In this document: positions 29,401-41,300 of the stretch, one piece after another
Layout of the letters: every line of letters begins with the position of its first letter
Numbering within the stretch: position 1 is the first letter of the stretch
NCBI GenBank assembly: GCA_023375785.1
Contig: SZWC01000042.1
Location: 468,090-526,751 of the forward strand
Source: Penium margaritaceum
Taxonomy: Eukaryota > Streptophyta > Zygnematophyceae > Desmidiales > Peniaceae
Length of the DNA stretch: 58,662 nt
Direction of reading: 5' to 3'
The notes under the pieces: generated by a model
The model's database searches: none
Told to the model about the DNA's origin: nothing
The model's input: only the letters and a program-made list of their open reading frames with translations
Position numbers and translations under genes: made by a program

Positions 29401-30460
29401 TCAAAGTGTGACGCTCTAGTGACAAAGTGTGACTCTCTAGTGTCAAAGTGTGAAGCTCTGGTACCAAATTGTGACGATCTGGTGCCAAACTGTGACTCTC
29501 TACTGCCAAAGTGTTAAGGTCTAGTGCCAAAGTGTGACGCTCCAGTGCCAAAGAGTGACGCTCTAGTGCCAAAGTGTGACGCTCTAGTGCCAAAGCAAGA
29601 CGCTCTAGTCCCAAATTGTGACGCTCTAGTGCCAAGGTGTGATGCCCTAGTGCCAAACTGTGAAGCAATAGTGCCAAAGTATGACGCTCTAGTGCCAAAG
29701 TGTGAAGCTCTAGTGCCAAAGTGTGACGCTCTAGTGCCGAAGTGTGACGCTATAGTGCAAAAAAGTGACACTCTAGTGCCAAAGTCTGACGCTATAGTGG
29801 CAAAGTATGACACTCTAGTGCCAAAGTGTGACGCTCTAGTGCCAGAGTGTGACGCTCTAGTGCCAAGTGTGACAACCTAGTGCCAAAGTGTGACACTCTA
29901 GTGCCAAAGTGTGATGCTCTAGTGCCAAAGTGTGAAGCTCTAGTGCCAAAGTGTGACGCTCTAGTACCAAAGTGTGACGCTCTAGTGCCAAGTGTGACAA
30001 CCTAGTGCCAAAGTGTGACACTCTAGTGCCAAAGTGTGATGCTCTAGTGCCAAAGTGTGAAGCTCTAGTGCCAAAGTGTGACGCTCTAGTACCAAAGTGT
30101 GACGCTCAAGTGCCAACGTGTGATGCTCTAGTGCCAAAGTGTGACTCTCTAGTGGCAAAGTGTGACGCTCTACTGCCAAAGTGTGACGCTCTAGTGACAA
30201 AGCGTGAAGCTCTAGTACCAAAGTGTGAAGCTCTAGTACCAAAGTGTGATGATCTAGTGCCAAAGTGTGGTGCTCTAGTGCCAAAGTGTAGCGCCCTGGT
30301 GCCAAAGTGTGACGCTCTTTTGCCACAGTGTGACGCTCTAGTACCAAAGTGGGACACTTTAGTGCCAATGTCTGAAGTTTTAGTGCCAAAGTGTGAAGCT
30401 ATAGTGCCAAAGTATGATGCTATAGTGCCAGAGTGTAACGCTCTAGTGCCAAAGTGTGAC

Positions 30461-33189
30461 ACTCTAGTGCCAAAAATGTGACACTCTAGTCCCAAAGTGT
30501 GGCACTCTAGTGCCAAGGTATGACACTCTAGTATCAACATGCGACGCTCTAATGCCAAGGTGTGGAGCTCTGGTGGTAAAGTGTGAAGCTCTAGTGCAAA
30601 AATATGAAGATCTAGTACTAAAGTGTGACGCTCTAGTGCCAAAGTGTGACACTCTAGTGCCAAGGTGTGATGCTCTTGTCCCTAGGTGTGAAGCTATAGT
30701 GCTGAAGTGTGACGCTCAAGTGCCCAAGTGTGACGCTCTAGTGCCAAAGTGTGACGCCCTAGTGCCAAAGTGTGACGCTCTAGTGCCAAAATATGAAGCT
30801 CTAGTGCCAAAGTGAGACGCTCTAGTCCCAAAGTGTGGCGATCTAGTGCCAAAGTGTGACGCCCTAGTGCCAAAGTGTGACGCTCTAGTGCCAAAGTGTG
30901 ACGCCCTAGTGCCAAAGTGTGACGCTCTAGTGCCAAAATATGAAGCTCTAGTGCCAAAGTGAGACGCTCTAGTCCCAAAGTGTGGCGATCTAGTGCCAAA
31001 GTGTGACGCTCTAGTGCCAAAGTTTGGCGTCCTAATGCCAATGTGTGACGCTCTCGTGTCAAAGTGTGACGCTCTACTGACAAAGTGTAACGCTGTAGTG
31101 CCAAAGTGTGAAGCTCTGGTGCCAAATTGTAACGATCTAGTGCCAAAGTGTGACGCTCTAGTGCCAAAGTGTGACGCTCTTCTGCCAAAGTGTGAAGTTC
31201 TAGTGTCAATGTGTGACGCTCTAGTGCCAACGTGTGGCGCTCAAGTGCCAACGTGTGACGCTCTAGTGCCAAAGTGTGACAAACTAATGCCAAAGTGTGA
31301 CTCTCTAATGTCAAAGTGTGATGCTCTAGTGACACAGTGTGACGCTCTAGTGCCAAGGTGTGAAGCTCTGGTGCCAAATTGTGATGATCTAGTGCCAAAG
31401 TGTGACTCTCTAGTGCCAAAGTGTGACTCTCTAGTGCCAAAGTGTGACGCTCTAGTGCCAAAGAGTGACGCTCTAGTGCCAATGTGTGACGCTCTAGTGC
31501 CAAAGTACGAGGCTCTAGTGCCAAAGTGTGACGCTCTAGTGCCAAGGTGTGACGTGCTAGTGCCAAACTGTGACGCTCTAGTGCCAAAGTATGACGCTTT
31601 AGTGCCAAATTGTGAAGCTCTAGTGCCAAAGCGTGACGCTCTAGTGCCGAAGTGTGACGCTTTAGTGCGAAAGTGTGACACTCTAGTGCCAAATTGTGAC
31701 GCTCTAGTGGCAAAGTGTGACACTCTAGTGCCAAAGTGTGACGCCCTAGTGCTAGAGTGTGACGCTCTAGTGCCAAAGTGTGACGACCTAGTTCCAAAGT
31801 GTGAAACTCTAGTGCCACAGTGTGACGCTCTAGTGGCAAAGTGTGAAGCTTTAGTGCGAACGTGTGACGCTTTAGTACCAAAGTGTGACGCTCAAGTGCC
31901 AACGTGTGATGCTCTAGTGCCAAAGTGTGGCTTTCTAGGGCCAAAGTGTGACGCTCTACTGCCAAAGTGTGAAACTCTAGTACCAAAGAGAAATGATCTA
32001 GTGCCAAAGTGTGAAGCTCTAGTGCCAAAGTGTGACGCTCTAGTGCCAAAGTGTGGTGCTCTAGTGCCAAAGTGTGATGCCCTCGTGCCGAAGTGTGACC
32101 CTCTTTTGCAACAGTGTGATGCTCTAGTGCCAAAGTGTGAAGCTGTAGTACCAAAGTGGGACGATTTAGTGCCAATGTCTGAAGTTCTAGTGCCAAAGTG
32201 TGATGCTCTAGTTCCAAATTGTGCCAATCTAGTGCCAAAATGTGACGCTCTAGTCCCAAAGTGTGGCGCTCTAGTGCCAAAGTGTGACACTCTAGTGTCA
32301 ACATGTGACGCTCTAATGCCAAGGTGTGGAGCTCTAGTGGTCAAGTGTGATTCTCTAGGGCCAAAATGTGATGCTCTAGTGCCAACGTGTGAAGCTCTAG
32401 TGCCAAAATGTGAAGCTCTCGTACTAAAGTGTGACGCTCTGGTGCCAAAGTGTGACGCTCTAGTGCCAAAGTGTGACTCTCTAGTCCCAATGTGTGACAC
32501 TCTAGTCCCAAAGTGTGAAGCTATAGTGCTGAAATGTGACGCTCAAGTGCCAAAGTGTGACGCCCTAGTGCCAAAGTGTGACGCTCTAGTGCCAACGTGT
32601 GACGCTATAGTGCCAAAGTGTGAAGCTCTAGTGCCAAAGTGAGACTCTCTAGTGCCAAAGTGTTGCGATCTAGTGCCAGAGTGAGACGCTCTAGTACCAA
32701 AGTGTGACGCCCTAATGCCAAATTGTGACCCTCTAGTGTCAAAGTGTGACGCTCTAGTGACAAAGTGTGACGCTCTAGTGCCAAAGTGTGAAGCTCTGGT
32801 GCCAAATTGCGATGATCTAGTGCCAAAGTGTGATGCTCTAGTGCCAAAGTGTGACGCTCTAATGCCAAAGAGTGAATCTCCAGTTCCAAAGTGTGACGCT
32901 CTAGTGCCTAAATGTGGCGCTCTAGTGCCAAAGTGTGACGCACTAGTGCCAAAGTGTAACAAAATTATGCCAAAGTGTGACGCTCTAGTGTCAAAGTGTG
33001 ACGCTCTAGTGTCAATGTGTGACGCTCTAGTGCCAAAGTGTGAAGCTCTGGTGCCAAATTGTGACGATCTAGTGCCAAAGTGTGAAGCTCTAGTGCCAAA
33101 GTGTGACGCTCTAGTGCCACAGAGTGACGCTCTAGTGCCAAACTGTGATTCTCTAGTGCCATAACGATGCTCTAGTGCCAAAGTGTGAC
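30461..33189 (+). repeat. Satellite D segmental tandem duplication, copy 1
   Basis: A block of 2729 bp (about 130 monomers) is followed directly by a second copy. The marker string ACTCTAGTGCCAAAAATGTG begins at 30461 and at 33190. From about 30993 the offset to the copy is 2834 bp because copy 2 holds five extra monomers. The block itself contains a 147-bp (7-monomer) duplication at about 30811 and 30958. Confidence 0.88.
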
Positions 33190-35999
33190 ACTCTAGTGCC
33201 AAAAATGTGACGTTCTAGTCCCAAAGTGTGGCACTCTAGTGCCAAGGTATGACACTCTAGTATCAACATGCGACGCTCTAATGCCAAGGTGTGGAGCTCT
33301 GGTGGTAAAGTGTGAAGCTCTAGTGCAACAATATGAAGATCTAGTACTAAAGTGTGACGCTCTAGTGCCAAAGTGTGACACTCTAGTGCCAAGGTGTGAT
33401 GCTCTTGTCCCTAGGTGTGAAGCTATAGTGCTGCAGTGTGACGCTCAAGTGCCAAAGTGTGACGCTCTAGTGCCAAAGTGTGACGCCCTAGTGCCAAAGT
33501 GTGACGCTCTAGTGCCAAAATATGAAGCTCTAGTGCCAAAGTGAGACGCTCTAGTCCCAAAGTGTGGCAATCTAGTGCCAAAGTGTGACGCTCTAGTGCC
33601 AAAGTGTGACGCTCTAGTGCCAAAGTGTGACACTCTAGTGCCAAGGTGTGATGCTCTTGTCCCTAGGTGTGAAGCTATAGTGCTGCAGTGTGACGCTCAA
33701 GTGCCAAAGTGTGACGCTCTAGTGCCAAAGTGTGACGCCCTAGTGCCAAAGTGTGACGCTCTAGTGCCAAAATATGAAGCTCTAGTGCCAAAGTGAGACG
33801 CTCTAGTCCCAAAGTGTGGCAATCTAGTGCCAAAGTGTGACGCTCTAGTGCCAAAGTTTAGCGTCCTAATGCCAAAGTGTGACGCTCTAGTGTCAAAGTG
33901 TGACGCTCTACTGACAAAGTGTAACGCTCTAGTGCCAAAGTGTGAAGCTCTGGTGCCAAATTGTGACGATCTAGTGCCAAAGTGTGACGCTCTAGTGCCA
34001 AAGTGTGACGCTCTTCTGCCAAAGTGTGAAGTTATAGTGTCAATGTGTGACGCTCTAGTGCCAACGTGGGGCGCTCAAGTGCCAACGTGTGACGCTCTAG
34101 TGCCAAATTGTGACAAACTAATGCCAAAGTGTGACACTCTAATGTCAAAGTGTGACGCTCTAGTGACACAGTGTGACGCTCTAGTGCCAAAGTGTGAAGC
34201 TCTAGTGCCAAATTGTGACGATCTAGTGCCAAAGTGTGACTCTCTAGTGCCAAAGTGTGACTCTCTAGTGCCAAAGTGTGACGCTCTAGTGCCAAAGAGT
34301 GACGCTCTAGTGCCAAAGTGTGATGCTCTAGTTCCAGAGTACGAGGCTCTAGTGCCAAAGTGTGACGCTCTAGTGCCAAGGTGTGACGTGCTAGTGCCAA
34401 ACTGTGACGCTCTAGTGCCAAAGTATGACGCTTTAGTGCCAATTTGTGAAGCTCTAGTGCCAAAGCGTTACGCTCTAGTGCCGAAGTGTGACACTTTAGT
34501 GCGAAAGTGTGACACTCTAAAGCCAAATTGTGACGCTCTAGTGGCAAAGTGTGACACTCTAGTGCCAAAGTGTGACGCCCTAGTGCTAGAGTGTGACGCT
34601 CTAGTGCCAAAGTGTGACGACCTAGTTCCAAAGTGTGAAACTCTAGTGCCACAGTGTGACGCTCTAGTGCCAAAGTGTGAAGCTTTAGTGCGAACGTGTG
34701 ACGCTTTAGTACCAAAGTGTGACGCTCAAGTGCCAACGTGTGATGCTCTAGTGCCAAAGTGTGGCTGTCTAGGGCCAAAGTGTGACGCTCTACTGCCAAA
34801 GTGTGAAACTCTAGTACCAAAGAGAAATGATCTAGTGCCAAAGTGTGAAGCTCTAGTGCCAAAGTGTGACGCTCTAGTGCCAAAGTGTGGTGCTCTAGTG
34901 CCAAAGTGTGATGCCCTGGTGCCGAAGTGTGACCCTCTTTTGCCACAGTGTGACGCTCTAGTGCCAAAGTGTGAAGCTGTAGTACCAAAGTGGGAAAATT
35001 TAGTGCCAATGTCTGAAGTTCTAGTGCCAAAGTGTGACGCTCTAGTGCCAAATTGTGCCAATCTAGTGCCAATATGTGACGCTCTAGTCCCAAAGTGTGG
35101 CGCTCTAGTGCCAAAGTGTGACACTCTAGTGTCAACATGTGACGCTCTAATGCCAAGGTGTGGAGCTCTAGTGGTCAAGTGTGATTCTCTAGGGCCAATA
35201 TGTGATGCTCTAGTGTTAAAGTGTGAAGCTCTAGTGCCAAAATGTGAAGCTCTCGTACTAAAGTGTGACGCTCTGGTGCCAAAGTGTGACGCTCTAGTGC
35301 CAAAGTGTGACTCTCTAGTCCCAATGTGTGACACTCTAGTCCCAAAGTGTGAAGCTATAGTGCTGAAGTGTGACGCTCAAGTGCCAAAGTGTGACGCCCT
35401 AGTGCCAAAGTGTGATGCTCTAGTGCCAACGTGTGACGCTCTAGTGCCAAAGTGTGAAGCTCTAGTGCCAAAGTGAGACTCTCTAGTGCCAAAATCTTGC
35501 GATCTAGTGCCAGAGTGAGACGCTCTAGTACCAAAGTGTGACGCCCTAATGCCAAATTGTGACGCTCTAGTGTCAAAGTGTGACGCTCTAGTGACAAAGT
35601 GTGACGCTCTAGTGCCAAAGTGTGAAGCTCTGGTGCCAAATTGTGATTATCTAGTGCCAAAGTGTGATGCTCTAGTGCCAAAGTGTGACGCTCTAATGCC
35701 AAAGAGTGAATCTCTAGTTCCAAAGTGTGACGCTCTAGTGCCTAAATGTGGCGCTCTAGTGCCAAAGTGTGACGCACTAGTGCCAAAGTGTAACAAAAAT
35801 ATGCCAAAGTGTGACGCTCTAGTGTCAAAGTGTGACGCTCTAGTGACAATGTGTGACGCTATAGTGCCAAAGTGTGAAGCTCTGGTGCCAAATTGTGACG
35901 ATCTAGTGCCAAAGTGTGAAGCTCTAGAGCCAAAGTGTGACGCTCTAGTGCCAGAGAGTGACGTTCTAGTGCCAAACTGTGATTTTCTAGTGCCATAAC
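33190..35999 (+). repeat. Satellite D segmental tandem duplication, copy 2
   Basis: This is the second copy of the 30461-33189 block. Both copies end with the same unusual monomer ending GCCATAACGA (33160 and 35994 region). It contains a local 252-bp (12-monomer) duplication: the GAGACGCTCTAGTCCC string lies at 33543 and 33795. Parallel 549-codon open frames at 30993-32642 and 33827-35476 follow from the duplication and are not evidence of coding. Confidence 0.88.
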
Positions 36000-36860
36000 G
36001 ACGCTCTAGTGCCAAAGTGTGACGCTCTAGTGCCAAGGTGTGACGCCCTAGTGGCAAATTGTGACGCTCTAGTGCCAAAGCATGACGCTCTAGTGCCAAA
36101 GTGTGACTCTCTAGTTCCAACGTGTGAAGCTCTAGTGCCAAAGTGTGACGCTCTAGTGACAAAGTGTGGCGGTCTAGTACAAAAGTGTGATGCTCCAGTG
36201 CCAAAGTGTGACGCCCTAATGCCAACGTGTGATGCTCTAGTGTCAAAGTGTGACGCTTTAGTGCCAAAGTGTGGAGCTCTATGGCAAAAATGTGACGCTC
36301 TAGTGCCAAAGTTTGACGATCTGGTGCCAAAGTGTGGAGCTCTAGTGCCAAAGTGTGACGCTCTAGGGCCAAAGAGTGACGCTCTAGTGCTAGAGTATGA
36401 TGCTCTAGTGCCAAATTGTGACGCTCTAGTGCCAAAATGTGACGCTCTAGTGCCAAAGTGTGACGCACTAGTGCCAAAGTGTGACCCTCTAGTGCCAATG
36501 TGTGACGCTCTAGTGCCAAAGTATGACGCTCTAGTGCCAATTTGTGACACTCTAGTGCCAAAGTGTGACGCTCTAGTGCGAAAGTGTGAAGCTATAGTGC
36601 CAAAATGGGACGCTCTAGTGCCAAAGTGTGATGCTCTAGTGCCAAAGTGTTATGCTTTAGTGCCAAAGTGTGACACTCTAGTGCCAACGTGTGACGCTCT
36701 AGTGCCAAAGTGTGACACTCTAGTGCCAAAGCGATGCTATAGTGCCAAAGTATGACGCTCTAGTGTCAAAGTGTGACGATATAGTGCCAAAGTGTGACGC
36801 TCTGGGGCCAAAGTGTGACGCTCTAGTACCAAAGTGTGAAGCTCTAGTGCCAAAGTGTGA

Positions 36861-37380
36861 TGCTCTAGTCCCAACGTGTGATGCTCAAGTGCCAAAGTGT
36901 GATGGTCTAGTGCCAATGTGTGACGCTCTAGTGCCAAAGTGTGACGCTCTAGTGCCAAAGTGTGATGCTCTAGTCCCAACGTGTGATGCTCAAGTGCCAA
37001 AGTGTGATGGTCTAGTGCCAATGTGTGACGCTCTAGTGCCAAAGTGTGACGCTCTAGTGCCAAAGTGTGACGCTCTAGTGTCAAAGTGTGACGCTCTAGT
37101 GCCAAAGTGTGACGCTCTAGTTCCAAAGTGTGACGCTCTAGTGCCAAAGTGTGATGCTCTAGTGCCAAAGTGTGAAACTATTGTGCCAAAGCGTGACGCT
37201 CTAGTGCCAAAGTGTGACGCTCTAGTTCCAAAGTGTGACGCTCTAGTGCCAAAGTGTGATGCTCTAGTGCCAAAGTGTGAAACTATTGTGCCAAAGCGTG
37301 ACGCTCTAGTGCCAAAGTGTGACGCTCTGGTGTCAAAGTGTGAAGCTCTAGTCCCGAAGTGTGACGCTCTATGGCCAAAG
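36861..37380 (+). repeat. 105-bp (5-monomer) local duplications
   Basis: Two adjacent pairs of 105-bp repeats are present. A string TGCTCTAGTCCCAACG lies at 36861 and 36966, and GAAACTATTGTGCC lies at about 37173 and 37278. Both offsets are exactly 5 monomers, consistent with small unequal exchanges. Confidence 0.8.
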
Positions 37381-38399
37381 AGTGACGCTCTAGTGCCAAC
37401 ATTTGACGCTCTAGTGCCTAAGTGGGACGCTCGAGTGCCAAAGTGTGCCACTCCAGTGCCAAAGTGTGACGCTCTAGTGCCAAAGTGTGATGCTCTAGTG
37501 CCAAAGTGTGACGCTCTAGTGCCAAAGTGTGAAGTTCTAGTGCCAAAGTGTGACACTCCTGTGCCAAAGTGTGACGTTTTAGTGCAAAAGGGTGACGCTA
37601 TAGTACCAAAGTGGGACGCTCTAGTGCCAAAGTGTGACGCTCTAGTGCCAAAGTGTAACGCTCTAGTGCCAAAGTGTGACGCACCAGTGCCAAAGTGTGG
37701 CGCTCTAGTGCCAAAGTGTGAAGCTCTAGTGCCAAAGTGTGACGCTCTAATGCCAAAGTATGATGCTCTAGTGCCAAAGTCTGACGCTCTAGTGCCAAGG
37801 TGTGACACTATAGTGCCCAAGTGTGATGCTCTAGTGCTGAAGTGTAATGCACTAGTGCCAAATTGTGATGCTCTAGTGCCAAAGTGTGATGCTCTAGTGC
37901 CAATGTGTAATCCTTTAGTGCCAAAGTGTGACGCTCTAGTACCAAAGTGTGACGCTCTAGTGCCAAAGTGTGAAGATATAGTGCCAAAGTATGACGCTCT
38001 AGTGCCAAAGTGTGACACTCTCATGGCAAAGTATGATGCTCTAGTACCGAAGTGTGACGCTCTTGTGCCGAAGTGGGACGCTCTAGTGCCAATGTGTGGC
38101 GCTCTAGTACCAAAGTGTGACGACCTAGTGCCAAAGTGCGAAGCTCTAGTGCCAAAGTGTGATGCTCTAGGTTCAAAATGTGACACTCGAGTGCCAATGT
38201 GTGACGCTCTAGTGCCAAAGTGTGATGCTCTAGTGCCAACGTGTGACACTATAGTGCCAAAGCGTGACACTCTAATGCCAAAGCGTGAAGCTCTAATGCC
38301 AAAGTGTGAAGCTTTAGTGCCAAAGGGTGACGCTCTAGTGCCAAAGTGTGAAGTTATAGTGCCAAAGTACGACGCTCTAGTGCCATAACGCGACGCTCT

Positions 38400-41300
38400 A
38401 GTGCCAATGTGTGACGCTCTAGTGCCAAATTGTGACGGTCTAGTGCCAATGTGTGAATGTTTTAGTGCCAAAGTGTGATGCTCTAGTGCCAAAGCGTGAC
38501 GCTCTAGTGTTAAAGTGTGACACTCTAGTGCCAAAGTGTGACGCTCAAGTGCCAAAGTGTGACGCTCCAGTGCCAAAGCGTGACGCTCTAGTGCCAAAGC
38601 GTGATGTTCTAGTGCCAAAGTGTGTCTTTCTAGTTCCAAAGTGTGACGCTTTAGTGCAAAAGTATGATGCTTTAGTGCCAAAGTGTGACACTCAAGTGCA
38701 AAAGTGTGAAGCTCTAGTGCCAAAGTGTGTCACTCCAGTTCCAAAGTATGACACTCTAGTGCCAAAGTGTGGCATTGTAGTGCCAAAGTGTGACGCTCTA
38801 GTGCCAAAGTGTGTCGCTCTAGTGCCAAAGTGTGTCGCTATAGTTCGAAAGTGTGACGCTCTAGTGCCAAAGTGTGACGCTCTAGTGCCAAAGTGTGATA
38901 CTCTAGTGCCAAAGTGTGAAGCTCTAGTGCGAAAGTGTGATGCTCTAGTGCCAAAGTGTGACGCTATAGTGCCAAAGTGTGAAGCTCTAGTGCCAATGTT
39001 TGATGCTCTAGTGCCAAAGTGTGACACTCTAGTGCCGAAGTGTGGCGCTCTACTGCAAAAGTGTGACGCTATCACCAAAGTATGACACTCTAATGCCAAA
39101 GTGTGACGCTCAAGTGCCAAAGTGTGACGCTCTAGAACCAAAGTGTGAGGCTCTAGTGCCAAAGTGTGACATTCTAGTGCCAAAGTGTGACGCTCTAGTG
39201 CCAAAGTCTGTAGCTCTAGTGCCAGAGTGTGTAGCTCTAGTGCCAAAATGTGACTCTCTAGTGCCAAAGTGTGATCATCTAGTGCAAAAGTGTGACACTC
39301 TAGTGCCAAAGTGTGAAGCCCTAGTACCAAAGGGTGAAGCTATGGTGCCAAAGTGTGACACTCTAGTTCCAACGTGTGAAACTCCAGTGCCAGAGTTAGA
39401 TGCTCTTTTGCCAAATTGTGACATTCTAGTGCCAATGTGTGAGGCTATAGTGCTCAAGTGTGAAGCTATAGTGCCAAAGTGTGACGCTCTAGTGCCAAAG
39501 TGTTATGCTCTAGTGCCAAAGTGTGACCTTCTAGTGCCGAAGTGTGACGCTCTAGTGCCAACAAGTGACACTCTAGTGCCGAAGTGTGAAGCTCTAGTGC
39601 CAAAGTATGAAGCTCTATAGTCAAAGTGTGACGCTCTAGTGCCAAATTGTGGAGCTCTAGTGGAAACGTGTGAAGCTCCAGTGCCAAAGTGTGAAGCTCT
39701 GGTGCCAAAATATGACGCTCTAGTGCCAAAGTGTGACACTCTAGTGCCAAAGTGTGAAGCTCTAGTGCCAAAGTGTGAATCTCTAGTGCAAAAGTGTGAC
39801 ACTCTAGTTCCAAAGTGTGATGGTTTAGTGCCAAAGTGTGAAGCTCTAGTGCCAAAGTGTGACGCTCTAGTGCCAACGCGTGAAACTATAGTGCCAAAGT
39901 AAAACGCTCTAGAGCCAAAGTGTAACCCTCTAGTACCAAAGTGTGACGCAATAGTGCCAAAGCGTGAAGCTCTAGTGCCAATTTGTGAAGCTCTAGCGCC
40001 AAAGTGTGATGCTATAGTGCCAGATTGTGACACTCTAGTGCCAATTTGTGAAACTCTAGTGCCAAAATGTGAAGCCATAGTACCAGAGTGTTAAGCTCTA
40101 GTTCCAAAGTGTAACGCTCTAGTGCCAAAGTCTGATGCCCTAGTGCCAACGTGTGACGCTATAGTGCCATGATGTGACGCTCCAGTGCCCAAGTGTGACA
40201 CTCTCGTGCCAAAGTGTGACACTCTAGTGCGAAATTATGACGTTCTAATGCCAAAGTGTGACAATCTAGTGCTAACATGTGAAGCTCTAGTGCCAAAGTG
40301 TGACGCTATCACCAAACTATGACACTCCAGTGCCAACATGTGAAGCTCTAGTGCCAAAGTGTGGCGCTCTACTGCCAAAGTGTGACGCTATCACCAAAGT
40401 ATGACACTCTAGTGCCATAGTGTGAGGCTCTAGTGCCAAAGTGTGACACTCTAGTGCCAAATTGTGATGCTCTTGTGCCAAGTGTGTAGCTATAGTGCCA
40501 AAGTGTGTAGCTCTAGTGCCAAAATTTGACGCTCTAGTGCCAAAGTGCGAACCTCTAGTGCAAATGCGTGACACTCTAGTACCAAAGTGCGAAGATCTAG
40601 TGCCAAAGGGTGAAACTCTGGTGCCAAAGTGTGACACTCTGGTTCCAACGTGCGAAACTCTAGTGCCAAGGTGAGACGCTCTATTGCCAAAGTGTGACAT
40701 TCTAGCACCAATGTGGGAGGCTATAGTGTCCAGGTGTGAAGCTACTGTGCCAAAGTGTGGTGCTCTACTGCCAAAGTGTGACGCTCTAGTGCCAAAGTGT
40801 GACCCTCTAGTGCCAAAGTGCGACGCTCTATTGCCAAAGCGGGACACTCTAGTGCCAAAGTGTGAAGCTCTAGTGCCAAAGTGTGAAGCTCTAGTGCCAA
40901 AGTGTGACGCTCTAGTGCCAAAGTGTGGAGCTCTAGTGCCAATGTGTGCTGCTATAGTGCCAATGTGTGACGATCTAGTGCCAGAGTGTGAGTCTATAGT
41001 ACCAAATTCTGACACTCTTGTGCCAAAGTGAGACGTTATAGTGCCAATGTGTGACACTCTAGTGCCAAACTGTGACGCTCTAGTGCCAAAGTGTGCCATT
41101 CTAGTGACAACGTGTAACGCTCTAGTGCCACAGTGTGATGCTCTTGTGCCAACGTGTGAAGCTCTAGTGCCAAAGTGTGAAGCTCTAGTGCCAAAGTGTG
41201 ACGCTCTAGTGCCAAAGTGTGGAGCTCTAGTGCCAATGTGTGCTGCTATAGTGCCAATGTGTGACGATCTAGTGCCAGAGTGTGAGTCTATAGTACCAAA

